A stretch of DNA of 11,602 nucleotides from Pseudomonadota bacterium (GCA_009839635.1 VXPJ01000023.1:1-11602), one strand, 5' to 3'; shown: positions 1-6,342, numbered from the stretch's first letter. Notes: a model not told the origin generated them from the sequence alone. Program-made: numbers and translations.

Positions 1-17
1 AGATCATGCCGGCCTGA

Positions 18-434
18 CTAGCCCCGGTCCCAGCGCTTGAAGCGTTTCTTGCAATAGCGGAGCAAGGTTTCGTAATCCGGAAAGTGCAGTTCATAGTCTT
101 CCTCCACCGGGGTATCGAATTCGCAGTAGTCGTTGCTGTGGTCGCGGCAGATCTGCGGGCGCGCCTCGTAGATGCCGCAGCGCCCGTCCCCCTGAAGATG
201 CGAGCAGCGCGCCGACACCATCAGCCACCAGCCCTCGTCGTCCCTGTAAACCTCCACGCCCTCATGGGATACCTGCCAGAGCAGGTGTTCGTAGTCCTGC
301 TTGCTGCGAGGCGTGATGAGTTCTTCGGTGACATAGGTACAGCAGTACGAGTTGGTGCAATAGCCGCACTTGTTTTCAGCCGTGATCTCGATGCCAGGCT
401 CAAGCCTTACCTTGATGTCGGCCAGGCGTTCCAT
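18..434 (-). CDS. YkgJ-like cysteine-cluster protein
   Basis: This 138-residue protein looks like a member of the YkgJ/UPF0153 family, small cytosolic proteins with a conserved cysteine cluster thought to bind zinc or an iron-sulfur centre. Their biochemical role is unsettled. Nine cysteines are visible. Cys23, Cys26, Cys31 and Cys32 form the N-terminal group (CGYCTNSYCC), and Cys77, Cys86, Cys96 and Cys104 follow in the family-like stretch CSHLQGDGRCGIYEARPQIC. Cys128 lies near the basic C-terminus. The segment ARPQICRDH resembles the family's usual 'RP..CR' element. There is no signal peptide or membrane segment. The start is the ATG at 434-432. The hypothetical gene upstream ends 21 bases before it on the same strand, so the two are probably co-transcribed. 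Family assignment is confident; function is not known. Confidence 0.85.
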   Translation of the reverse strand: MERLADIKVRLEPGIEITAENKCGYCTNSYCCTYVTEELITPRSKQDYEHLLWQVSHEGVEVYRDDEGWWLMVSARCSHLQGDGRCGIYEARPQICRDHSNDYCEFDTPVEEDYELHFPDYETLLRYCKKRFKRWDRG

Positions 435-455
435 GGGCTCGAATGCGCTGCCCGG

Positions 456-740
456 TCAGTCATCATCCGTTGACTTTTTGGGCGGCGGCTTGAATTTGAG
501 GACGGTTGAGGTCTGTGGCTTGTCGGCAAAATGAGGCCGGTCCTTGTTTTCGATCCCGGCTGCCTCGATCAGTTCGCGCTCGCGCGCTGCAATCAGGCTG
601 AAGCAGTCACGGATGTCCTTGATCGTCTGTTCACTCAGGGGATGGCGGACCCCCGGTCCCGGGGTAGTATCCCGTACGATCTGTGCCAGCAGTTTGCGCA
701 TCACAACCAGGATACGTTGTTCCTTGCTTCTGCTAGTCAT
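456..740 (-). CDS. small conserved-looking hypothetical protein (94 aa)
   Basis: I do not recognise a named family with certainty. The 94-residue product has a basic, probably helical N-terminal half (MRKLLAQIVRDTTPGPG from residue 14), then the segment VRHPLSEQTIKDIRDC and a charged helix AARERELIEAAG. It ends in a Pro/Lys/Asp-rich tail (KFKPPPKKSTDDD) that is probably disordered. There is no membrane segment or signal peptide and only one cysteine (Cys46). The ATG at 740 gives the full length. An internal ATG at 701 (Met14) would begin directly at the compact core, so the true start is uncertain. The gene lies 21 bases upstream of the YkgJ-like gene and reads divergently from hspQ. The non-repetitive composition, codon-like pattern and tight spacing support a real gene. 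It could be a cytosolic regulatory or accessory protein, but nothing in it shows which. Confidence 0.65.
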   Translation of the reverse strand: MTSRSKEQRILVVMRKLLAQIVRDTTPGPGVRHPLSEQTIKDIRDCFSLIAARERELIEAAGIENKDRPHFADKPQTSTVLKFKPPPKKSTDDD

Positions 741-943
741 GTTGTAGCGGTCCGGGTTGAATATCGCGCGTTCTTAGGAGTCGGTTGGCAAGTCTGAATA
801 TAGCCTAACAGATTTGCAGCCATATACCATCTCATGCCGCTGGCGTATGGGTTGATTCAGAGCCTGTTTAGCAGGGCTGACAATTGCGGTAGCATGGGAC
901 GGGTTGGCTGTCATCCAGTACCCGAAGCCCAGGAGTTCAAGGA
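741..943. promoter_or_regulatory. divergent intergenic region (hypothetical gene / hspQ)
   Basis: This 203-base gap separates two genes reading outwards, so it should hold both promoters. On the minus strand TATATT (plus positions 797-802) is a fair -10 hexamer for the hypothetical gene, but I see no good -35 partner. On the plus strand TAGCAT near 891-896 is a weak -10 candidate for hspQ. A short hairpin, AGCCTG / CAGGGCT with one bulged G and a five-base loop, lies at 861-878 upstream of hspQ. I looked for a heat-shock (sigma-32) promoter and found no convincing match. The hspQ ribosome-binding site AGGAG (931-935) is eight bases before its ATG. No gene is supported within the gap. Confidence 0.4.
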
Positions 944-1255
944 ATGTTTGAGGCACAGTTTTCAATCGGTCAGGTGATCGTGCACAAAAAGTTCAACTAC
1001 AGGGGTGTCATTTTTGATGTCGACGCACAGTACAGCGGCACGGACGAATGGTATGAACAGGTCGCAAAGTCCAGGCCGCCCAAGGACAAGCCCTGGTACC
1101 ATGTGATGGTGGACGGGCAACTAATGACCACCTATGTCGCCGAGCAGCATCTGGAGCTGGATGCCTCGCCAGCACCGATCACCCACCCCCTGACCGAAGA
1201 TTATTTCGACAGTTTCGAACAAGGCTCGTACCGCAGCTACCGGAACACCAACTGA
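944..1255 (+). CDS. hspQ: heat-shock protein HspQ (YccV-like)
   Basis: The 103-residue product matches HspQ, close to the 105 residues of the E. coli protein. HspQ is a small cytosolic protein with a YccV fold. In E. coli it was first described as binding hemimethylated DNA and affecting DnaA levels, and later as a specificity factor that stimulates the Lon protease. Visible family marks are the N-terminal FSIGQVIVHKKFNYRGVIFDVD, the central KPWYHVMVDG (residues 49-58 region) and TYVAEQHLELD. The acidic/aromatic tail HPLTEDYFDSFEQGSY is typical of the longer variant common in proteobacteria. The ATG at 944 has a good Shine-Dalgarno sequence (AGGAG at 931-935). The TerB-like gene begins two bases after the stop codon, so the two are almost certainly one transcript. 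Identity is confident; which of the reported activities applies here is not shown. Confidence 0.92.
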   Translation: MFEAQFSIGQVIVHKKFNYRGVIFDVDAQYSGTDEWYEQVAKSRPPKDKPWYHVMVDGQLMTTYVAEQHLELDASPAPITHPLTEDYFDSFEQGSYRSYRNTN

Positions 1256-1257
1256 AG

Positions 1258-1713
1258 ATGTTCGAGTCGGTTGCAGCCTTCGTTGAAAGGAAAATCAAAC
1301 CACAACGTGAAGCGCCGGATGATGACCACGTCATGCATCTGGCGACCGCGGTGTTGTTGCTGGAAGTGAGCCGGGCGGATTTTGACGTTCAGGAAGAAGA
1401 GTTGCGGACCATCGTCAGCGCCCTGGCGGAAAGGTTCCGTTTTTCCGAACAGGAGGTACAGGGTCTGGTGGATCTGGCGCTCACCGAGCAAGAGCATCAT
1501 GTTTCGATCTATCCATTCGTAAAGGTCATCAATGACGGCTGTACGCCGGAGGAGAAAAAAAGGCTGTTGCTGGACTTGTGGAAAACGGCCTATGCAGATC
1601 GCAGGCTCGACAAGTACGAGGAGTACCAGATCCGAAAGATTGCCGATCTGCTGTACCTGCCGCACAGCACCTTCATCCAGACCAAGCTGGAAGTGCAGCA
1701 GGGCCTGGACTAA
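1258..1713 (+). CDS. TerB-like (tellurite-resistance TerB domain) protein
   Basis: The 151-residue, largely helical, acidic protein resembles the TerB-like domain family, in which two half-domains each carry clustered acidic residues that can bind metal. The first half shows LEVSRADFDVQEEELRTI (about residues 35-52). The second shows WKTAYADRRLDKYEEYQIRKIADLL (about 108-132); the motif 'AYAD..LD..E...IRKIADLLY' is typical of stand-alone TerB-like proteins. The N-terminal segment FVERKIKP may be amphipathic. There is no signal peptide and no membrane helix. The ATG at 1258 is two bases after the hspQ stop codon and no strong Shine-Dalgarno is visible, which suggests translational coupling. Many such proteins have nothing to do with tellurite; no other ter genes are in the window, so a resistance role should not be assumed. 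A perfect palindrome lies eight bases past the stop codon. Confidence 0.8.
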   Translation: MFESVAAFVERKIKPQREAPDDDHVMHLATAVLLLEVSRADFDVQEEELRTIVSALAERFRFSEQEVQGLVDLALTEQEHHVSIYPFVKVINDGCTPEEKKRLLLDLWKTAYADRRLDKYEEYQIRKIADLLYLPHSTFIQTKLEVQQGLD

Positions 1714-1720
1714 GAGCAAC

Positions 1721-1744
1721 GGATGGACACCCGGGTGTCCATCC
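1721..1744. terminator. 24-base perfect palindrome between convergent genes
   Basis: GGATGGACACCC is followed immediately by its exact reverse complement, giving a 12+12 base perfect palindrome. It fills most of the 33-base space between the TerB-like stop codon and the HU stop codon, which read towards each other. The placement fits a bidirectional transcription terminator. No T-run follows on either strand, so it would be an atypical intrinsic terminator. A protein-binding site is the alternative. Confidence 0.5.
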
Positions 1745-1746
1745 CG

Positions 1747-2070
1747 TCAAACCATGCTTTTGAGCTTCTTCAGGGGCAGGACCCGCACCGACTTGCTGGC
1801 CGGCTTGGCCTTGAAGGTCATCTCCTCACCGGTAAAGGGATTGACGCCCTTGCGCGCCCGCTTGGCCGGCTTCTTGACCACCTTGATTTTCAGCAGGCCG
1901 GGAAGGTTGAAGGATCCGGCGCCGCGCGGTCTCAACTCTTTTGCAATCATGCCTTCGAGTGATTCGAGCACGGAGGCGACCTGTTTGCGGGAAAGGTCCG
2001 TCTCTTTCGCAATCCCGTTTAGAATTGCCGTTTTTGTGGGGGGTTTCTTATCGGGTCTGGAAGTGGCCAT
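1747..2070 (-). CDS. HU-family DNA-binding protein
   Basis: This 107-residue basic protein belongs to the HU/IHF family of nucleoid proteins, which bind and bend DNA as dimers. The N-terminal helices read PTKTAILNGIAKETDLSRKQ (about residues 11-30), followed by VASVLESLEGMIAKEL. The beta-arm region holds the family signature in the form RARKGVNPFTGEEM (about 71-84), including the Asn-Pro at the tip of the arm that intercalates into DNA. It is longer than the usual 90 residues because of a basic N-terminal extension (MATSRPDKKPP) and a lysine-rich end (PLKKLKSMV). The G-F-V segment before the arm is also altered (GAGSFNLPGLLKIKVVKK). It is therefore probably an accessory HU paralogue rather than the main HU or IHF subunit. 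The ATG at 2070 is preceded by AAGGA (plus 2080-2084) at good spacing. It is convergent with the TerB-like gene and 299 bases downstream of metW. Confidence 0.88.
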   Translation of the reverse strand: MATSRPDKKPPTKTAILNGIAKETDLSRKQVASVLESLEGMIAKELRPRGAGSFNLPGLLKIKVVKKPAKRARKGVNPFTGEEMTFKAKPASKSVRVLPLKKLKSMV

Positions 2071-2369
2071 GTAATGTCATCCTTAGTCATCAGTAAACGA
2101 GATCGGGCACAGTTCCACAGTCAGGGATCGAGCAACCGATGGTGACTATGATCGAAATGTAGAACAGTTAGCTTTTGTTGCATTGTAATGAAAAACTGCC
2201 AGCTTATCATCAGACTCACCCCCTGATTTTGCACAGGGACGTTTCGCCGGTGGACCCGGGATCGATGGATGATGCCACGCCGCCCGGTGGGGTTTCCCCC
2301 GCGTGAATTGAAGGAAAACCGGCAGACCCCGGGTACGCCATGGGGTCAATCCTTGCATCAGGCAAGGGC
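2071..2369. other. metW-HU intergenic region, no gene supported
   Basis: The gap lies between the metW stop codon and the HU start codon, both on the minus strand. The metW-proximal part (2325-2367) holds two tandem inverted repeats. The HU-proximal part (about 2150-2210) is AT-rich and probably contains the HU promoter; TACAAT on the minus strand (plus 2182-2187) is a good -10 hexamer, but its -35 is poor. Short minus-strand frames cross the region, but their translations are Pro/Arg-rich and unlike proteins, so I do not call them. Confidence 0.4.
2325..2367 (-). terminator. metW: tandem hairpins after metW
   Basis: Reading along the minus strand, CCTTGC-CTGAT-GCAAGG (plus 2351-2367) begins three bases after the metW TAG. 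A second inverted repeat, GACCCC / GGGGTC with an 11-base spacer (plus 2325-2347), follows. The position suits 3'-end formation of the metX-metW transcript. Neither hairpin is followed by a clear U-run, so this is a weak or processing-type terminator at best. Confidence 0.4.
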
Positions 2370-2984
2370 CTAGGAACCGGATTTGCAGAATCGGTAAATC
2401 GCGCTTTCACCGAGCAGGTTGGGCCACAGGCGAGTTTTTTGCCCGGACCGGCTGGCATGGGTTACCGCGGCCCGCTGAAGAATCCTGATACCTTTTTCCT
2501 CGCAAAGGGCTTCGAAATCCTGGATCGAGCACAGATGGATATTGGGGGTGTCGTACCATTCATGGGGCAGGGCCCTGGTGACGGGCATGTTCCCGCCCAG
2601 TCCGAGCTGCAAGCGGCTTTTCCAATGGGCGAAGTTGGGAAAAGTCACAATCCCTTCCTGCCCGATGCGCAGCATCTCATCCAGCAGTTCACCGGGATGA
2701 TGGATGGCCTGCAGCGTGTGCGTCATGACCACATAGTTGAAGGAGTGTTCCTCGAAGAACTCGGTGATGCCCTTGTCCAGGTTGGTCTGGATGACGGGGA
2801 TCCCCCTGTCGATGCATTGCTGCACGTTGTCGATATCGATTTCCAGGCCGTAGCCCGTCACATCGCGGGTTTGTCGCAGGTGCGTGAGCAAGGCGCCGTC
2901 CCCGCAGCCGAGATCCAGGATGTGGGCGCCGGGTGCGATCCATTCGCAGATGATTTCCAGGTCAGGCCGCAAGATCATGCTCAT
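2370..2984 (-). CDS. metW: methionine biosynthesis protein MetW
   Basis: The 204-residue product is MetW, a class I SAM-dependent methyltransferase-fold protein that accompanies MetX in methionine synthesis in many proteobacteria. It is thought to support or activate MetX, though its exact reaction is not settled. Visible marks are the SAM-binding motif I, HILDLGCGDGALL (about residues 21-33), and the acidic end of the second strand, YGLEID (about 45-50). The family segment VMTHTLQAIHHPGELLDEMLRIG (about 85-108), VTFPNFAHWKSR and HEWYDTPNIHLCS also fit. No membrane segment is seen. The start codon overlaps the metX stop codon as ATGA (plus 2981-2984), a classic translational-coupling arrangement that supports this start over Met3. 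Length is normal for the family. Two hairpins follow its stop codon. Confidence 0.95.
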   Translation of the reverse strand: MSMILRPDLEIICEWIAPGAHILDLGCGDGALLTHLRQTRDVTGYGLEIDIDNVQQCIDRGIPVIQTNLDKGITEFFEEHSFNYVVMTHTLQAIHHPGELLDEMLRIGQEGIVTFPNFAHWKSRLQLGLGGNMPVTRALPHEWYDTPNIHLCSIQDFEALCEEKGIRILQRAAVTHASRSGQKTRLWPNLLGESAIYRFCKSGS

Positions 2985-4117
2985 GTCGAAAGGGCGTTGA
3001 TGTAGCTGCGCAAGACATTGTGGTACTCGGGAATCGGGGTCAGGAATGCGTCGTGCCCGAGTTCAGCCTCGATTTCCACGTAACTGACCTTCTTTTTGGC
3101 CGCGATCAGCGCACGCACGATCTCGCGCGAGCGTGCGGGTGAGAATCTCCAGTCGCCGGTGAAGGAAACCACCAGGAAGTCTGCGCTGGTAGACTCGAAG
3201 GCCCGGGACAGGTCATCGTCATAATCCAGTCCGGGGTCAAAGTAATCCAGCGCCTTGGTCATGATCAGGTAGGTGTTGGCGTCGAACCGGTCAACGAAGG
3301 ATTTTCCTTGGTAGCGCAGGTAGCTCTCGACCTGGAATTCCACATCGAAACCGAAATTGAGGGTTCCCTTGCGCAAGTCACGCCCAAATTTTTCACGCAT
3401 GGCGTGGTCGGAGAGGTAGGTGATGTGCCCCAGCATGCGCGCCAGCATCAGTCCCTGGCGCGGCAGGGTGTCGCGCTCGTAGTAGTGGCCCTGATGGAAG
3501 TCGGGGTCGGAGAATATGGCCTGGCGCGCCACCTCGTTGAAGGCAATGTTCTGCGCGGTCAGCTTCGGGGCTGCGGCAATCACGATCGCCTGGCGCAGGC
3601 GGTCCGGATAGTCGATCGCCCATTGCATGACCTGCATGCCCCCCAGGCTGCCCCCGATCACGGCTGCCCACTGCTCGATGCCGAGGGCATCCGCGAGATG
3701 GCTCTGGCTCACGACCCAGTCGTGCACGGTGACCAGCGGAAAATCCGGTCCGAAGGGCTTGCCGGTCTCGGGGTTGATGCTGGTGGGGCCGCTGCTGCCC
3801 TTGCAGCCTCCCAGGTTGTTCGGGGAGACGACGAAAAAGCGATCCGTGTCGAAGGGCTTGCCGGGTCCGATGCAGTTGTCCCACCAGCCCGGCTTGCGGT
3901 CTTCGACACTGTGATACCCGGCCGCATGCTGATCGCCTGACAGCGCATGGCAGATCAGCAGGGCGTTGCTGCGCTCGGGGTTTAACTTGCCGTACGTCTC
4001 GTAGGCGAGCGTGAACTCCGGCAGCGTGCGACCGCAATCCAGATCGAGCGGCTGCTTGATGGTAGTGAACTGGGTCTCGACCAGACCAACGGAATTCGCA
4101 GGAATTGAGTCAGGCAC
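2981..4117 (-). CDS. metX: homoserine O-acyltransferase MetX (probably succinyl type)
   Basis: MetX transfers an acyl group from acyl-CoA to the hydroxyl of homoserine, the first committed step of methionine synthesis. This 378-residue alpha/beta-hydrolase protein has the catalytic triad Ser157 (GGSLGGMQ), Asp322 (FTGDWRFSP) and His355 (LGHDAF), with the family stretches ICHALSG (55-61) and NNLGGCKGSSGP. The sequence is strikingly close, from memory, to the Pseudomonas aeruginosa enzyme, including the start (MP...SVGLV) and DWRFSPARSREIV. That enzyme is regarded as a homoserine O-succinyltransferase (MetXS), and Arg324 after the catalytic Asp is, as I recall, associated with succinyl-CoA use. 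Acetyl specificity cannot be excluded. The start is a GTG at 4117 with no clear Shine-Dalgarno, chosen because it matches the relatives' N-terminus. It overlaps metW by four bases and lies 88 bases after yggT. Confidence 0.95.
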   Translation of the reverse strand: MPDSIPANSVGLVETQFTTIKQPLDLDCGRTLPEFTLAYETYGKLNPERSNALLICHALSGDQHAAGYHSVEDRKPGWWDNCIGPGKPFDTDRFFVVSPNNLGGCKGSSGPTSINPETGKPFGPDFPLVTVHDWVVSQSHLADALGIEQWAAVIGGSLGGMQVMQWAIDYPDRLRQAIVIAAAPKLTAQNIAFNEVARQAIFSDPDFHQGHYYERDTLPRQGLMLARMLGHITYLSDHAMREKFGRDLRKGTLNFGFDVEFQVESYLRYQGKSFVDRFDANTYLIMTKALDYFDPGLDYDDDLSRAFESTSADFLVVSFTGDWRFSPARSREIVRALIAAKKKVSYVEIEAELGHDAFLTPIPEYHNVLRSYINALST

Positions 4118-4146
4118 TGTACTGGGATTGGTTGTTCAGGCTCGTA

Positions 4147-4175
4147 AGTGTAATGAGTGCATGTGCGGCGCACAA
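4147..4175 (-). promoter_or_regulatory. metX: candidate sigma-70 promoter for metX
   Basis: On the minus strand TTGTGC (plus 4170-4175) and TACACT (plus 4147-4152) are separated by exactly 17 bases. They match the -35 and -10 consensus at three and four of six positions. Transcription would start about 20-25 bases before the metX GTG. The -35 overlaps a small inverted repeat, TGTGC-GCC-GCACA, which could be an operator. The match is moderate, so this is a candidate only. Confidence 0.35.
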
Positions 4176-4177
4176 TG

Positions 4178-4205
4178 ACACCGCGGGAAGAGGTGTCCTT
4201 CCCGC
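4178..4205 (-). terminator. hairpin directly after yggT, with interlocked repeat
   Basis: Reading along the minus strand, the yggT TAA is followed without a gap by GCGGGAAG, a seven-base loop, then CTTCCCGC (plus 4183-4205). This is a strong GC-rich 8-base-pair hairpin. A second repeat, GACACC / GGTGTC (plus 4178-4183 and 4192-4197), interlocks with it, so one arm sits in the loop of the first. No U-run follows. The likely role is to end or weaken the upstream operon before metX. Confidence 0.5.
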
Positions 4206-4757
4206 TTACAGTGAATGCAGGAATATTTTTGCACTGAACAGTGCCAGCAGTACGGCCGCGGTTGAAAAATCAAACACTCCGACCCGTGGAATCATCCTTC
4301 GGACCGGCTGCAGGAGGGGTGCCGTGATGGAATGCAGCACCGATACAAGCGGATTGCTTTGTCCGTGTAGGTGGGGGGCAAGCCAGCTGATTGCAACCAG
4401 TGCAAAGATGGCGAAAATGTAGAGGTTCAGTGCCAGGTCGATGACCCCGAATACTGCTGCAAGAAACAGGGTCCCGGTCTCTGCGGCCCTGCCAACGAGA
4501 AGCCCGCGCAGCGCCAGCTCGGCAAACTTGACGGCGACCATCAACAGCAGTGCAGCGGTATCCAGGCGCCCTGTATGCGGGATCCACTTGTGCAGGGGAC
4601 GTAACGCCGGGTTTGTCACTGTCAGGATGGACTGTGAAAAAGGGTTGTAGAAATCCGCGCGGGTCAGTCCCAGCAGCATGCGGATCATGAGGGCGTACAC
4701 GTACAGGGTGAGCAGGACGTGAAGCAGGAAGTCGGTGATGCCAAGCAGGGCGTTCAT
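4206..4757 (-). CDS. yggT: YggT family integral membrane protein
   Basis: This 183-residue hydrophobic protein is a tandem YGGT-domain protein of the inner membrane. Each half has a transmembrane helix, a conserved Asn-Pro segment and a second helix. Helices are visible at about residues 5-30, 64-88, 95-127 and 165-182. The repeated signature appears as NPFSQSILTVTNPALRPLHKWIP (38-60) and NPLVSVLHSITAPLLQPVRRMIP (135-157), which are clearly duplicated versions of one motif. The family's role is poorly defined; reports link it to osmotic or ionic stress tolerance and, in plastid relatives (CCB3/YlmG), to membrane protein assembly and division. The ATG at 4757 comes three bases after the proC stop codon, so it shares the yggS-proC transcript, a near-universal association. 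A strong hairpin abuts its stop codon. Confidence 0.93.
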   Translation of the reverse strand: MNALLGITDFLLHVLLTLYVYALMIRMLLGLTRADFYNPFSQSILTVTNPALRPLHKWIPHTGRLDTAALLLMVAVKFAELALRGLLVGRAAETGTLFLAAVFGVIDLALNLYIFAIFALVAISWLAPHLHGQSNPLVSVLHSITAPLLQPVRRMIPRVGVFDFSTAAVLLALFSAKIFLHSL

Positions 4758-4760
4758 GGT

Positions 4761-5633
4761 TTATTTGTCTGCATCGGCAGCACGGGTCTCCGTGGATGGT
4801 GTACTTGACCGGGAAAGCAGTTCGGCTTTTTGTGCAGCATGGTGGATCGCGGTAGCGAAGATTTTCTTCATGTCCTGCTGCTCGAGAATTTCAAGGGCGG
4901 CCTCCGTGGTCCCTCCCTTTGAGGTTACGGCACGGCGCAGGGCGTGCGGGTCCTGGTCGCCCTGCTCGACCAGCTTGGCTGCGCCGAGGGCGGTGTGAAC
5001 AGTCAGCTGGCGCGCTTGGTCCGCGTTCAGTCCAAGTGACTGGCCGGCTTCCAGGATGGCTTCGATCAGGTAGAAAAAATAAGCGGGGCCGCTGCCGGAC
5101 ACCGCCGTGACTGCATCCAGCAAGGCTTCCTGCTCCAGCCACAGGGTAAAGCCCACACCGGCAAGGATGCGCTCGGCCTGAGCCCGTTGGGCCTCGGACA
5201 CTTCCGGTCCAGCAAACAGGCCCGTGCTCCCGCAGCGCACCAGCACCGGCAGATTCGGCATGCAGCGCACGACCGGAAACCCAGCCCCCAGCCAAGTGCC
5301 GATGTCCCGGGTGAGCGTGCCTGCGGCAATGGAAACAATCAGGGGCCGCACCGACCCGTATCGGGCAGAGATTTGCTCGCAGACGAGGCGGACCACTTGG
5401 GGTTTTATGGCCAGTACCACAACCTGTGCTGAAAGCGGGGCGCAGTTTGCCTCGGCGTGGACACGGCATTGCGGAAAGCTTTTCTCCAGTGTTGAACACG
5501 TCGATGGGTCGGTGTCGATCACGGTAATCTCATCGGGCGGGCATCCGCTGTCGAGCAGTCCGCCGATCAGCGCCTGCCCCATGTTTCCGCCACCGAAAAT
5601 CACGATATCCTGTTTTTCTGAAGGCTGGTTCAT
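4761..5633 (-). CDS. proC: pyrroline-5-carboxylate reductase ProC
   Basis: ProC reduces 1-pyrroline-5-carboxylate to proline with NAD(P)H, the last step of proline synthesis, in the cytosol. The 290-residue protein has the N-terminal dinucleotide-binding motif IVIFGGGNMGQALIGGLL (about 10-27), then LAIKPQ (74-79) and RCMPNLP (123-129). The C-terminal dimerisation and active-site region shows TAVSGSGPAYFFYLIEAILEAG (about 166-187) and AVTSKGGTTEAAL (225-237). The longer frame could start at 5720, but I chose the ATG at 5633. It places the Rossmann strand ten residues in, as in relatives, and lies one base after the yggS stop codon. The extra 29 residues of the longer frame would only duplicate yggS coding sequence. 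The C-terminal tail (SSTPSTETRAADADK) is polar and probably disordered. Length and all key motifs are normal. Confidence 0.96.
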   Translation of the reverse strand: MNQPSEKQDIVIFGGGNMGQALIGGLLDSGCPPDEITVIDTDPSTCSTLEKSFPQCRVHAEANCAPLSAQVVVLAIKPQVVRLVCEQISARYGSVRPLIVSIAAGTLTRDIGTWLGAGFPVVRCMPNLPVLVRCGSTGLFAGPEVSEAQRAQAERILAGVGFTLWLEQEALLDAVTAVSGSGPAYFFYLIEAILEAGQSLGLNADQARQLTVHTALGAAKLVEQGDQDPHALRRAVTSKGGTTEAALEILEQQDMKKIFATAIHHAAQKAELLSRSSTPSTETRAADADK

Positions 5634-5634
5634 T

Positions 5635-6342
5635 TTATCCGGCTGTTCGCGCACCAAAAATTGCAGTACCGATTCGGACGATGGTCGCCCCTTCGGCCAC
5701 CGCGTCTTCAAGATCGCCACTCATGCCCATCGATAACGTATCGAGTCCAAAACCTGACTGGTTCAGTTGTTCGAGCAGCGCCCGCAGCTGCGCAAAGCGC
5801 AGGCGTCGATGAATAGTATCACTAGTTCGCCGCGGGATGGCCATCAGGCCGCGCAATTTCAGATTGGGAAGCTCTTGCAAGGCGCTTGCGATGTCTGGCA
5901 CCTGTTCGTACTGCAGTCCGGATTTGGAAAGTTCACGATCGATGTTGACCTGCAGGCAGACCTGCAGCGGTGGCAGATGGTCCGGGCGCTGCGTACTCAG
6001 GCGCTCGGCAACGATCACACGCTCAATGCCGTGCACCCAGCTGAAGTGGGCAGCAATTTGCCGGGTCTTGTTTTTTTGTATGGGGCCCACGAAGTGCCAG
6101 CAGAGGTCCTGGTCCTTGAGCGCGGCAATCTTTTTCAGGGCCTCCTGCAGGTAGCTTTCACCGAAATCACGCTGTCCGGCGCTAGCGGCATCGATGATTT
6201 CCTCGGCACTCTTTTTCTTGCTGACCGCCAAAAGGCGTACGCTTCCGGGGGTGCGCCGGTAGCGGTTTTCCAGGCGGCGGATCGTTTCCCTGACCGCCTG
6301 CAGGCGGGTCGCCGGCGTTTGTTCAGAAAATGTTGGCTGCAT
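5635..6342 (-). CDS. yggS: PLP homeostasis protein YggS (PLPBP)
   Basis: YggS is a cytosolic pyridoxal-phosphate-binding protein with an alanine-racemase-like barrel and no established catalytic activity. It keeps vitamin B6 and amino-acid pools in balance. The 235-residue product shows the PLP-lysine segment LLAVSKKKS with Lys42 corresponding to E. coli Lys36. It also shows GQRDFGESYLQEALKK (56-71), HFVGPIQKNK (83-92), GLMAIP (165-170), LSMGMSGDLEDAVAEGATIVRIG (183-205) and FGAR, which cover the phosphate-binding C-terminal part. The ATG at 6342 lies inside the last codons of pyrK (20-base overlap) and gives a normal N-terminal length; no later ATG would keep the barrel complete. It is followed after one base by proC, the usual partner, and its role in PLP supply fits the amino-acid genes downstream. 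Confidence 0.95.
   Translation of the reverse strand: MQPTFSEQTPATRLQAVRETIRRLENRYRRTPGSVRLLAVSKKKSAEEIIDAASAGQRDFGESYLQEALKKIAALKDQDLCWHFVGPIQKNKTRQIAAHFSWVHGIERVIVAERLSTQRPDHLPPLQVCLQVNIDRELSKSGLQYEQVPDIASALQELPNLKLRGLMAIPRRTSDTIHRRLRFAQLRALLEQLNQSGFGLDTLSMGMSGDLEDAVAEGATIVRIGTAIFGARTAG

Noticed and set aside
741..943. Heat-shock sigma-32 promoter for hspQ
   Set aside because: I looked for CTTGAA with CCCCAT at 13-14 bases and found no acceptable pair.
774..965. Minus-strand 63-codon frame across the divergent region and the start of hspQ
   Set aside because: It runs through the expected promoter region and antisense to hspQ, and its translation matches nothing I know.
2286..2315. A stretch (GTTTCCCCCGCG then GTGAATTGAAG) that resembles the end of some CRISPR repeats
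   Set aside because: It occurs once only. There is no second copy at spacer-like distance and no cas gene in the window.
2146..2458. Minus-strand frames of 70 and 80 codons in the metW-HU gap
   Set aside because: They overlap each other and metW, are Pro/Arg/Gly-rich, and lack a convincing ribosome-binding site.
4118..4205. Possible SAM riboswitch before metX
   Set aside because: The 88-base gap is short, the metX leader itself would be only about 20-25 bases from the candidate promoter, and I see no SAM-I or SAM-II core.
5634..5720. Longer proC with 29 extra N-terminal residues
   Set aside because: The extension overlaps yggS coding sequence and is not ProC-like. The ATG at 5633 puts the Rossmann motif at its normal position.
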